From positions 1-28,678 of the forward strand of contig JBCDIQ010000022.1 of the NCBI GenBank assembly GCA_039024295.1: DNA of 28,678 bases. The letters are read 5' to 3'. Origin of the DNA: JBCDIQ01 sp039024295. Its GTDB lineage: Bacteria; Bacteroidota; Bacteroidia; J057. A program made the translations under genes and the position numbers. Shown piece by piece: positions 8,296 through 15,978 of this stretch. Below the pieces are notes generated by a model that worked only from the letters and a program-made list of their open reading frames with translations, searched no databases and was not told the origin of the DNA. The stretch's first letter is position 1. Every line of letters begins with the position of its first letter.

Positions 8296-8571
8296 ATGTC
8301 AGTATCAATCAAACCACTTGCAGATCGCGTTTTGATCGAACCTGCAGCAGCGGAAGAAAAAACTGCTTCAGGCATCATCATTCCCGACACGGCAAAAGAA
8401 AAGCCTCAGAAGGGCAAAGTAGTTGCCGTAGGTCCCGGTAAAAAAGATGAGCCGGTTACCGTAAAAGTAGGTGACGATGTGTTGTACGGCAAATACGCCG
8501 GAACTGAGATCGCTCTCGAAGGCAGTGATTACCTGATCATGCGGGAGTCTGACATCCTGGCTATCGTGTAA
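8296..8571 (+). CDS. groES: Co-chaperonin GroES (Hsp10)
   Basis: The 91-residue protein is full-length GroES. It begins SIKPLADRVLIEP, carries the mobile loop EEKTASGIIIPDTAKEK at about 20-36 that docks on GroEL, and continues with KGKVVAVGPG and a YGKYAGTEI strand. Seven copies form the lid that closes the GroEL chamber for protein folding in the cytoplasm. It precedes groEL by 65 bases with no terminator between, so the two are one operon in the usual order. Regulation is likely through the dyad-rich spacer upstream. Confidence 0.98.
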   Translation: MSVSIKPLADRVLIEPAAAEEKTASGIIIPDTAKEKPQKGKVVAVGPGKKDEPVTVKVGDDVLYGKYAGTEIALEGSDYLIMRESDILAIV

Positions 8572-8636
8572 CCATTTCCCTCACCATTTGCCAGATTTTT
8601 TCATTCACATTTCTTTCCTAAATCGAAACAAAAATT

Positions 8637-10292
8637 ATGTCTAAGCAAATAGAATTTAACGTAGACGCTAGAGATCGCCTAAAGCGCGGTGTTGATGCTT
8701 TGGCCAACGCCGTAAAAGTGACCCTTGGCCCTAAAGGTCGCAATGTCGTATTGGACAAAAAGTTTGGAGCCCCTAATATTACCAAGGATGGGGTGACTGT
8801 TGCCAAGGAAATCGAACTAAAGGATCCCGTTGAAAACATGGGTGCCCAGATGGTGAAAGAAGTTGCTTCCAAAACTGCTGACATCGCAGGTGACGGAACC
8901 ACTACTGCAACCGTTTTTGCTCAAGCAATGGTACGCGAAGGCCTGAAAAACGTAGCTGCCGGTGCTAACCCCATGGAGTTGAAAAAAGGCATTGACGAGG
9001 CTACAAAAGTAGTTGTGAGTGAGCTGAAGAAGATGTCAAAGACCATTGGAGATTCTAAAGAGATCGCTCAGGTTGCCACCATTTCTTCCAACAATGATGA
9101 AGAAATCGGAACATTCATCGCCGATGCAATGGAAAAAGTAGGTAAAGACGGGGTAATCACTGTTGAAGAAGCAAAAGGTCTTGACACTTACCTGGAAGTA
9201 GTTGAAGGGATGCAGTTTGACCGCGGATACCTCTCTCCATACTTCGTAACTGACCCTGACAACATGGAAGTTGAGCTGGAAAGCCCTTACATCCTGTTGT
9301 TCGACAAGAAAATCTCCCAGATGAAGGACCTGCTGCCAGTATTGGAGCAGACGGTACAAACTGGTCGTCCGCTGTTGATCATCGCTGAAGACATCGAAGG
9401 AGAAGCACTTGCTACCTTGGTAGTAAACAAAATCCGCGGTGCCCTGAAAGTAGCTGCTGTAAAAGCTCCTGGGTTCGGTGACCGTCGTAAGGCCATGTTG
9501 GAAGACATCGCTGTATTGACTGGTGGAACTGTCATCTCAGAAGAGCGTGGTTACAAGCTCGAGAGCACTACCCTTGACATGCTGGGTTCTGCCAAGAAAG
9601 TAACCATCGACAAGGATAACACCACGGTAGTAGAAGGATTTGGTGAAGAAGGGCTGATCAAAGCTCGTATCAACCAGATCAAAGCTCAGATTGAAAACTC
9701 TACTTCTGATTACGACCGCGAAAAACTCCAGGAGCGTCTGGCGAAACTCGCTGGCGGGGTAGCTGTGCTTTACGTAGGTGCTGCTACTGAAGTAGAAATG
9801 AAAGAGAAGAAAGACCGTGTGGATGATGCCCTTCACGCAACCAAAGCTGCGGTAGAAGAAGGAATCGTTCCTGGTGGTGGTGTAGCCGTTGTACGTGCGA
9901 TCGCGTCTCTGGAGCCAGGTCGTGGTGGTATCAATGACAACCTCCTCAAAGGAGACACTGGCATTGGTGTTGCCATAGTACGCCGTGCATTGGAAGAGCC
10001 GCTTCGTCAGATCGTGGAGAACGCAGGACTTGAGTCAGGTGTAATCCTCAACGAAGTACGCAACAACGAAGCGGTTGACTACGGTTTCAACGCCCGTAAT
10101 GAGACCTACGAGAACTTCTTCAGCACCGGTATCATTGACCCAACCAAGGTTACCCGTAGTGCACTGGAAAATGCTGCTTCTATCGCCAGCTTGTTGCTCA
10201 CCACTGAGTGCGTGATCACCGACGATCCTGAGCCAGAAGCACCTGAAGCTCACGCTCACCCAGGAATGGGCGGCATGGGCGGAATGATGTAA
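8637..10292 (+). CDS. groEL: Chaperonin GroEL (Hsp60)
   Basis: The 551-residue protein aligns by eye with GroEL over its whole length: KVTLGPKGRNVVLD at 27-40, the ATP-binding GDGTTT at 85-90, the apical-domain stretch KAPGFGDRRKAMLEDIA, and DDALHATKAAVEEGIVPGGG in the equatorial domain. The tail carries an Ala/Pro/Glu/His-rich stretch and then GGMGGMM, a short form of the flexible Gly-Gly-Met tail. It forms the tetradecameric folding chamber used with GroES. It is the only groEL in the window, and codon use matches a highly expressed gene. A terminator lies 80-110 bases downstream. Confidence 0.99.
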   Translation: MSKQIEFNVDARDRLKRGVDALANAVKVTLGPKGRNVVLDKKFGAPNITKDGVTVAKEIELKDPVENMGAQMVKEVASKTADIAGDGTTTATVFAQAMVREGLKNVAAGANPMELKKGIDEATKVVVSELKKMSKTIGDSKEIAQVATISSNNDEEIGTFIADAMEKVGKDGVITVEEAKGLDTYLEVVEGMQFDRGYLSPYFVTDPDNMEVELESPYILLFDKKISQMKDLLPVLEQTVQTGRPLLIIAEDIEGEALATLVVNKIRGALKVAAVKAPGFGDRRKAMLEDIAVLTGGTVISEERGYKLESTTLDMLGSAKKVTIDKDNTTVVEGFGEEGLIKARINQIKAQIENSTSDYDREKLQERLAKLAGGVAVLYVGAATEVEMKEKKDRVDDALHATKAAVEEGIVPGGGVAVVRAIASLEPGRGGINDNLLKGDTGIGVAIVRRALEEPLRQIVENAGLESGVILNEVRNNEAVDYGFNARNETYENFFSTGIIDPTKVTRSALENAASIASLLLTTECVITDDPEPEAPEAHAHPGMGGMGGMM

Positions 10293-10301
10293 GAATAGCT
10301 A

Positions 10302-10329
10302 TTAGGTGTTAGGTGAGAGGCGTTAGGAT
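10302..10329 (+). repeat. Degenerate 7-bp tandem repeat (TTAGGTG family)
   Basis: Four consecutive 7-base units follow groEL: TTAGGTG, TTAGGTG, AGAGGCG, TTAGGAT. Two inverted units occur at 10488-10501. The two sets bracket the groEL terminator and the carboxylase promoter. Origin unknown; it may be slippage-derived or part of a dispersed intergenic repeat. Confidence 0.5.
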
Positions 10330-10373
10330 TTTTCTACGGCTATCACTTATACCGAATGCAATCAAGCTAGAAC

Positions 10374-10404
10374 AAAAAGGTCGCCTGATACAGGTGGCCT
10401 TTTT
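10374..10404 (+). terminator. Intrinsic terminator of groES-groEL
   Basis: A 14-bp stem with two G-U pairs, AAAAAGGTCGCCTG (10374-10387) with CAGGTGGCCTTTTT (10391-10404), has a 3-base loop and continues into TTATTTT. It is 82 bases after the groEL stop codon. Confidence 0.85.
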
Positions 10405-10446
10405 TATTTTCAGATACCAGGTGTAAAAAATAACACTCCCCCGAAT

Positions 10447-10477
10447 TTTGGGAAGCGGCTTTTCCAAATTATATTCC
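10447..10477 (+). promoter_or_regulatory. Candidate Bacteroidota promoter for the carboxylase gene
   Basis: TTTG at 10447-10450, then 19 bases, then TATATTCC at 10470-10477. This has ideal spacing and matches the -7 element at TA and the first two T positions. A start near 10484 leaves a leader of about 28 bases to the GTG at 10512. Confidence 0.4.
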
Positions 10478-10487
10478 CAGAAGTGAG

Positions 10488-10501
10488 CACCTAACTTCTA
10501 A
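10488..10501 (-). repeat. Inverted copies of the 7-bp TTAGGTG-type repeat
   Basis: CACCTAA and CTTCTAA stand head to tail, which on the minus strand reads TTAGAAG TTAGGTG. They are in opposite orientation to the cluster at 10302-10329 and lie at the start of the carboxylase leader. Confidence 0.45.
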
Positions 10502-10511
10502 CCAACAATAC

Positions 10512-12167
10512 GTGAGCAACCAAGCAACTTCGAACAAGATTGACATGGAGTTTAACCTCAACGAGGACCACAACCGCGAGCTGCTGCGCAAATTGAACGG
10601 CAAACTGGCAGAAGTGGCCCAGGGTGGAGGGGAAAAGTCCATTGCACGGCATAAAAAGAAAGGGAAAATGCTGGCCCGGGAGCGGATCGACTACCTGCTG
10701 GACGACAAGCATGCGTTCATTGAAATCGGTGCATTGGCCGCCGATGGCATGTACCAGGAAGAAGGGGGCGCACCCTCTGCAGGGGTGGTGACCGGCATCG
10801 GTCGGGTATCTGATCGCCTGTGTATGATTGTGGCGAACGATGCCACCGTAAAGGCTGGCGCATGGTTTCCCATGACTGGGAAGAAAAACCTACGGGCCCA
10901 GGAAATTGCCATGGAAAACCACCTGCCCATCATCTATTTGGTAGATAGCGCAGGGGTGTATTTGCCCATGCAGGCAGATATCTTTCCAGACAAAGAACAT
11001 TTCGGACGAATTTTTCGGAACAATGCCGTCATGAGTGCCAAAGGCATTCCTCAGTTGGCGGCCATCATGGGGCCTTGTGTCGCAGGCGGTGCCTACCTGC
11101 CCATCATGAGTGATGAGGCCCTGATCGTAGAGGGGACCGGTTCGGTATTTTTGGCAGGTCCTTACCTGGTGCGCTCAGCCATTGGAGAAGATGTGGGGGC
11201 AGAAGAACTGGGAGGTGCAGAAATGCATTCCTCCATTTCAGGTGTGACCGATTACCAGATGAAAGATGACATCGAATGCCTGGACAAAATCAAATCCCTG
11301 GTGAGCAAACTTGGGCATGCTCCCAAGGCTGGCTTTGACCGAGTTAAACCGGTCAACCCCAAACGTTCCCCCAAAGACGTGATGGGCATTCTTCCCGCAG
11401 ACCGGGCCAAGCCCTATGACATGATGGCGTTGCTGGAATGTGTCGTAGACAAGGGATCCATGGATGTGTATAAAGAAAACTACGGTCAGAGCATTGTGAC
11501 CGCTTATGCTCGGATTGATGGCTGGGCAGTAGGCATTGTGGCCAACCAGCGGAAAGTCATTCGCTCGGCCAAGGGGGAAATGCAATTTGGGGGGGTAATT
11601 TACTCGGATTCTGCTGATAAAGCTGCAAGGTTTATCATGAACTGTAACCAAAAGCGGATTCCGTTGGTCTTTTTACAAGACGTGACAGGTTTCATGGTCG
11701 GCTCCCGTTCAGAACAAGGCGGTATCATCAAAGATGGGGCGAAAATGGTGAACGCGGTAGCGAACTCAGTGGTGCCCAAGTTTACCATTATCGTGGGGAA
11801 TTCCTTTGGCGCAGGCAACTATGCCATGTGTGGCAAGGCTTATGACCCCAGAATGATTTTCGCTTGGCCTTCAGCCCAGGTGGCCGTAATGGGGGGCAAT
11901 GTAGCTGCCAAAACCTTGCTACAGATTCAAGTGTCAGCCTTGAAAAAGCAGGGAAAAGAGATTGACCCGGAAAAGAAAAAGGCGTTGCTTGACGAAATTT
12001 CCCAACGGTACGAGCGGCAAATGTCACCATATTATGCGGCTGCTCGTTTATGGGTAGATGGGTTGATTGATCCGTCAGAAACCAGAACATATATTTCAAC
12101 CGGAATAGAAGTGGCAAACGGAAATTCAGAGATGTCGCGCTTCAATCCCGGCGTTATACAGACGTAA
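10512..12167 (+). CDS. Acyl-CoA carboxylase beta (carboxyltransferase) subunit, methylcrotonyl-CoA carboxylase type
   Basis: The protein (551 residues from GTG, 540 from an ATG at 10545) is a biotin-dependent carboxyltransferase subunit. ARERIDYLLD (55-64) opens the domain. The two halves each bring an oxyanion-hole glycine segment: VAGGAYLP in the N-half and SFGAGNYAMCG in the C-half. AYDPRMIFAWPSAQVAVMGG closely resembles methylcrotonyl-CoA carboxylase beta chains, which serve leucine breakdown; propionyl- or geranyl-CoA remain possible. It moves CO2 from carboxybiotin to an acyl-CoA. No biotin-carrier or biotin carboxylase subunit is nearby, so the alpha partner must be elsewhere. Homologous N-termini usually begin near MEFN, so the ATG at 10545 may be the real start. 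The stop overlaps the next start codon (TAATG). Confidence 0.93.
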   Translation: MSNQATSNKIDMEFNLNEDHNRELLRKLNGKLAEVAQGGGEKSIARHKKKGKMLARERIDYLLDDKHAFIEIGALAADGMYQEEGGAPSAGVVTGIGRVSDRLCMIVANDATVKAGAWFPMTGKKNLRAQEIAMENHLPIIYLVDSAGVYLPMQADIFPDKEHFGRIFRNNAVMSAKGIPQLAAIMGPCVAGGAYLPIMSDEALIVEGTGSVFLAGPYLVRSAIGEDVGAEELGGAEMHSSISGVTDYQMKDDIECLDKIKSLVSKLGHAPKAGFDRVKPVNPKRSPKDVMGILPADRAKPYDMMALLECVVDKGSMDVYKENYGQSIVTAYARIDGWAVGIVANQRKVIRSAKGEMQFGGVIYSDSADKAARFIMNCNQKRIPLVFLQDVTGFMVGSRSEQGGIIKDGAKMVNAVANSVVPKFTIIVGNSFGAGNYAMCGKAYDPRMIFAWPSAQVAVMGGNVAAKTLLQIQVSALKKQGKEIDPEKKKALLDEISQRYERQMSPYYAAARLWVDGLIDPSETRTYISTGIEVANGNSEMSRFNPGVIQT

Positions 12168-13006
12168 TGGAAAGCACAAAATTTAACGCACTGGTCAGGC
12201 TATTGGAAGATGAGGATCCGGAGGTGGCACTTCAGGTAGAACAGGAATTGATTTCACAAGGGCTGGAGTTAATTGCCCGCCTGGAGGAGGCCTGGGAGAA
12301 TACTGAGGATAAACGAATTCAAAAGCGGTTACTGGACATCATGCAGATGATTCAGCGCAAAGACACCATAGATGATCTGAAGGAATGGCGCCTCAAAGGA
12401 GGTGCCGACCTCCTTGAGGGCTGGTACCTCGTAACCCGTTTCCAGTATCCCAACCTGGACCTGACCCCATTTCGAAATAAGATCAATCGGATCACACATC
12501 GGACTTGGCTCATGATGCGCTCAGACATGGGCACTGCAGAGCGACTCATGGCCCTCAATCGGATGTTGTTCACAAAAGAGCGCTTCAAGGCCAACCAGCG
12601 GAGCATGCACAACCCCAACGATTATTTCCTGCATACTTTTATGGAGAAGCGACAGGGCACTCCACTTTCTTTAGGGTTTCTGTACCTCCTGGTGGCGCAA
12701 GAACTGGACCTTCCCGTTGGGGGAGTGGTAGTACCCGGGTATTTTGTGGCCATTGCCCAGGACGGAAAAAGTGAATTTTACATCGACGTATTTAACCGGG
12801 GGGCATTCTTCGTACGAAAAGATTTGACCAGATTCCTGACCGATATGTCTTTGGAAGATAATCCCAAATACTATCAACCCAAGTCAAAAATCTTTCTGGT
12901 ACTGGAGCTGGTCAAATCACTGGTTCAAGCTTATCGCGTGCGGGAAGACGAAGAAACCGCAGAGGCGTTTGAAATGCTGCTTCGGCAGATCAGTTTGGAG
13001 GATTAG
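12167..13006 (+). CDS. SirB1/transglutaminase-like (Transglut_core2) family protein
   Basis: The start ATG shares one base with the carboxylase stop (TAATG), so translation is probably coupled. The N-terminal 90 residues are helical. Residues from about 140 onward carry the SirB1-type core: NPNDYFLHTFMEKRQGTPLS, GFLYLLVAQELDLPVGGVVV, PGYFVAI and YIDVFNRGAFF. The family has a transglutaminase-like fold. The position that holds the catalytic Cys in active members reads GTPLSL here, so catalysis is doubtful, as is common in this family. In many bacteria such proteins sit beside unrelated housekeeping genes; a defined role is not known. The nearest convergent gene ends 9 bases downstream. Confidence 0.82.
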   Translation: MESTKFNALVRLLEDEDPEVALQVEQELISQGLELIARLEEAWENTEDKRIQKRLLDIMQMIQRKDTIDDLKEWRLKGGADLLEGWYLVTRFQYPNLDLTPFRNKINRITHRTWLMMRSDMGTAERLMALNRMLFTKERFKANQRSMHNPNDYFLHTFMEKRQGTPLSLGFLYLLVAQELDLPVGGVVVPGYFVAIAQDGKSEFYIDVFNRGAFFVRKDLTRFLTDMSLEDNPKYYQPKSKIFLVLELVKSLVQAYRVREDEETAEAFEMLLRQISLED

Positions 13007-13015
13007 GGGAAGGTT

Positions 13016-14101
13016 TCAATATATGTTAGGGTCAGTAATCCAAGGGCTTCGATCAGGATAATCTGGTTCGACCACACGATAAACAGTGTGTTTTAGGTTA
13101 AAGTGTTTCAAGGAAATCTTACGAAAGATTCGTTTCATTTCCCTTTTACACCTCCTGAGGTACTTCCAATCCTCTAAAAACCAAGATAGCCCATCTTCAA
13201 GTTTCGGTTTGACATGGTCATGCACTTCAAAGGCGCTAAGTTTTCCATTTAAATCATACCGCAAACCAAACTTATAGCAGCAATCACATTTATTTGTGTC
13301 AACATCGTATTTGGCCAATTCTGTTTGTAAATAACTATCAACTGTATCCTTTATAAACTCCAGGTATTCTCTTCGAGGTCGATCCTCTTCCCACCATTTA
13401 CGTTCCTCCTCCGTAAAACGATAAATATGCATATAACCGGTCCGAGAGTACGTCTTCCCCAGAGGCAATGATTGGATAAACTCCCTACTGTATCTATTGC
13501 TGAAATCAAGCTTTTGCTCAAAAAGGGAATCCATGTGGATTACCAGTGATTTGTAAGGCACTGAATCCGGCTGACCTCTGGGACAAATGAATTCAAACAT
13601 CTGGTACTGATCATCCAGTTTCATCTGGAACATAATGCCTTCACAATGAAAAAACCTTCTTGACCAATTGTTGTTAACCGAGTCCTCTGACATGGAGACA
13701 AAGCCTGATTGCATGATGGTTCTCCCTAATTCATTGGCATCCACTGAATCCATAGGAGATTTTTTAAAATAGACCCTAACAGGTCCACTGGATCCCCCTT
13801 CCTTTGATTTTACATAGACGTACTCCATGATGGACTGGGTTAATATGCCTTGAAAAGAAATACCGTCTGAACTAAACAAATCCACCGTCTGTCCAAAGCC
13901 TCCAGTGGTCGATCTTCTGATGTGAATCTTGTGAGGGGAATTTCTGACTACTTCCAGTCCTAAATAGATGCTGTCTCGCTGGGCCAAGGTAGAATTGAGA
14001 TAGGTGTAGGCCGTATCAAATTGGGTAACCATCAGGCTATCCATTTGCGCAAGCCCATGGGAAACAAGAAACATCAGTATGGTTAAGGAGAGCCATTTCA
14101 T
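13016..14101 (-). CDS. Secreted protein of unknown function
   Basis: Starting at the ATG at 14101 gives a 361-residue protein with signal peptide MKWLSLTILMFLVSHGLAQ, cleaved before MD; an earlier in-frame start at 14152 would lie inside a terminator hairpin and block export. The mature part is a mixed alpha/beta chain rich in charged residues with several aromatic pairs. CDCCYKFGLRYD near residue 285 may bind a metal or form disulfides. No sorting domain, lipobox or known motif is visible. The base composition is AT-richer than in the genes to its left. The only leader between the preceding terminator and the start codon is about 19 bases, so it is either expressed by read-through or has a promoter overlapping the hairpin. 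Function unknown. Confidence 0.75.
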   Translation of the reverse strand: MKWLSLTILMFLVSHGLAQMDSLMVTQFDTAYTYLNSTLAQRDSIYLGLEVVRNSPHKIHIRRSTTGGFGQTVDLFSSDGISFQGILTQSIMEYVYVKSKEGGSSGPVRVYFKKSPMDSVDANELGRTIMQSGFVSMSEDSVNNNWSRRFFHCEGIMFQMKLDDQYQMFEFICPRGQPDSVPYKSLVIHMDSLFEQKLDFSNRYSREFIQSLPLGKTYSRTGYMHIYRFTEEERKWWEEDRPRREYLEFIKDTVDSYLQTELAKYDVDTNKCDCCYKFGLRYDLNGKLSAFEVHDHVKPKLEDGLSWFLEDWKYLRRCKREMKRIFRKISLKHFNLKHTVYRVVEPDYPDRSPWITDPNIY

Positions 14102-14120
14102 GTTACAAAGTCCTATACGT

Positions 14121-14159
14121 AAAAAATGTGCATCCTGCTGGGGAGGATGCACATTTTTT
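14121..14159 (-). terminator. Strong intrinsic terminator behind the OmpA-family gene
   Basis: A perfect 16-bp stem, AAAAAATGTGCATCCT (14121-14136) with AGGATGCACATTTTTT (14144-14159), and a 7-base loop. Because both ends carry A/T runs it could work on both strands. It is 40 bases after the OmpA-family stop and only 19 bases before the next gene's start. Confidence 0.9.
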
Positions 14160-14198
14160 CAACTCATGAATCTGGCGATTCAGCTATTTGTTACCGTA

Positions 14199-15746
14199 CT
14201 ATGGGATCAGGGTAAATGTCACGCGACGATTCAAATAATGAGCTGCATCTTCCGTTGGATATGGCTTTTTGTTTACCAATGGGAGCAAAGGCTCGCTCTC
14301 TCCTGCTACTCGCTTTTGGAGTTGACTTTGATCTACATCAAAATACCGAACAAGTGCGGCGATGGTGGCATCTGCCCGGCGCTCCGCTAGGCGCGTGTTG
14401 TAAGGCTCAGTACCCCTTACATCTGTATGACCGCTCACCTCTACGCTCTGGTCCGGGTTCTCCGCCAGGTAGTTGGCTACCTTCAGCAATTCAGGGTAGA
14501 ATGTACGCTTCAGCTTCGCACTGTTGTAATCAAAATACACCGAAAGCGGAAAGGTGCTAATCGGCAGGGTTGAAGGAAGCTCATACCGGATGGCTTCCAA
14601 ATTCCGATCGGTTTGATCAGAGAGATTGGTAATGCGCTCGTTAAGCTTGCTTACCTCCCCTGTAATCAGGGTAAGGAGACGTGCCTCAGAAGTATCTGCA
14701 ACCCCGAGCGTGGTTACTTTCTGGCCTCTGGGAGTTTCATTGTCTTGGTCCACAATGTCCAACACTCCGTCTCCATCTGTGTCTTTGGATACCTTGTTCA
14801 CACGGGCACGCATCTGCTGAATTTCCTGATATGGCTGCTTAAGTGGGTTTTGCCACCAGCGTGACTCTTCCCCTTTTCCGATTTTGAAGCTTAGCCCTAC
14901 AGATGGATGGTGCAGGATATCATTGGTGGTGGTAGCCAAATTGTTCAGGGAGAAACTTTCGCCATCGAGGAAATAGGTATTGTGCCAGGATACCCGATAC
15001 TCCAGGTTGAGGTCTATCCGGCGAGAAAGTCGGAAACTTACCCCTCCCCCGATCACTACAGTTGGACTGATAGAAGCACTATCAAACAGGCTACCATCCA
15101 GTGGATCATCCGCAAAGTTAGTCTCATAATCTCGGTCTAATAAATCCCTCAAAGCATCGAGTGTCGCACCACGATCGTCAGAGGTGGTTGGAGCATCAAA
15201 AGAAGTGTAGTCATACACATCCCCACCCTCATTTAATAAGTCCTGCTGAACTTGATACACGATAGCCCCTCCACCAACAAAGCCATACAGGAGCATTTTT
15301 ACCTGGCTTTTGGCAAAATGTATATTGTTGCTCGAAGCAACCAATTGTATGCTGTGATCAGAATAGAGCGTCCGATGATTCCGGTAAAAAGGTGCATTAT
15401 TCACCTCGGCCGGCCGCCAATCAAGGCCTCGGGCAATGCCTGCCAACCCTTGATACCTCAGCGAAAACGTATGTCCCAGTGACTTGCGAACGGTAAGGCC
15501 TAGGCCGTACCCCAATTCTGGACGAATCTCTCCCTGAATAAAAGGGGTGCTCCCCTGAATACCCACCGCCCAATTGTCGGAACGGCGAGGGGGAAAGGTA
15601 ACAGAGCCGGGTGCCTGGAAAGCTTCTCCGGGTTCGTACACATTGACCTGGGTAACTTTTCGAAGGCTGTCATCTTGCCCGTAAGTCAAAGGACAAGTAA
15701 GGAAAAAGGACAGCAACAGAACAAAAGATAGGTGGAGGTATTTCAT
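14199..15746 (-). CDS. OmpA-family outer-membrane protein with beta-barrel and TSP3 calcium loop
   Basis: The 515-residue protein has signal peptide MKYLHLSFVLLLSFFLTCPLTYG (cleaved before QDD). Residues about 55-290 form an outer-membrane barrel with alternating hydrophobic strands (for example DNWAVGIQGSTPFI, GVSFRLSRRIDLNLEYRVSW). A thrombospondin type 3-like calcium loop DTDGDGVLDIVDQDN follows at 322-336. The C-terminal 110 residues are an OmpA/MotB peptidoglycan-binding domain: YFDYNSAKL, VSGHTDVRGTEPYN with Asp442, and LAERRAD with Arg457, the pair that normally holds the diaminopimelate group. It tethers the outer membrane to the cell wall; a signalling or structural role is likely. 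A short coiled-coil-like stretch (LNERITNLSDQTDRNLEAI) joins the parts. Confidence 0.93.
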   Translation of the reverse strand: MKYLHLSFVLLLSFFLTCPLTYGQDDSLRKVTQVNVYEPGEAFQAPGSVTFPPRRSDNWAVGIQGSTPFIQGEIRPELGYGLGLTVRKSLGHTFSLRYQGLAGIARGLDWRPAEVNNAPFYRNHRTLYSDHSIQLVASSNNIHFAKSQVKMLLYGFVGGGAIVYQVQQDLLNEGGDVYDYTSFDAPTTSDDRGATLDALRDLLDRDYETNFADDPLDGSLFDSASISPTVVIGGGVSFRLSRRIDLNLEYRVSWHNTYFLDGESFSLNNLATTTNDILHHPSVGLSFKIGKGEESRWWQNPLKQPYQEIQQMRARVNKVSKDTDGDGVLDIVDQDNETPRGQKVTTLGVADTSEARLLTLITGEVSKLNERITNLSDQTDRNLEAIRYELPSTLPISTFPLSVYFDYNSAKLKRTFYPELLKVANYLAENPDQSVEVSGHTDVRGTEPYNTRLAERRADATIAALVRYFDVDQSQLQKRVAGESEPLLPLVNKKPYPTEDAAHYLNRRVTFTLIP

Positions 15747-15759
15747 GTAGGAAGGTATG

Positions 15760-15790
15760 TTAGGATAGGCGTAGGAATCGAATCAGCAAA
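15760..15790 (-). promoter_or_regulatory. Candidate Bacteroidota promoter for the OmpA-family gene
   Basis: On the minus strand TTTG (15790-15787), 19 bases, then TATCCTAA (15767-15760). Spacing is ideal; the -7 element keeps TA but not the TTTG half. The start site would lie a few bases ahead of the ATG at 15746, giving a very short leader. Confidence 0.3.
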
Positions 15791-15978
15791 AAGTTTGCCG
15801 AAAGGAAATCAATTAAACTGGATTTTCCAGCAACTGACATGGCAATTTTTGTCTCATAGGCTGCTAAAATATAGGTTTATTCCTCATTATGAAAGGATAA
15901 TTAGCGCAATGCCCGAAGTTGAGTAATTAACCAATTCAGATTTGATACCTCACGGCTCTCCAAAACCTAGGCATCCAA

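Noticed and set aside
10230..10292. GGM-rich repeat at the end of groEL as tandem repeat of note
   Set aside because: It is the normal flexible C-terminal tail of GroEL, slightly shortened.
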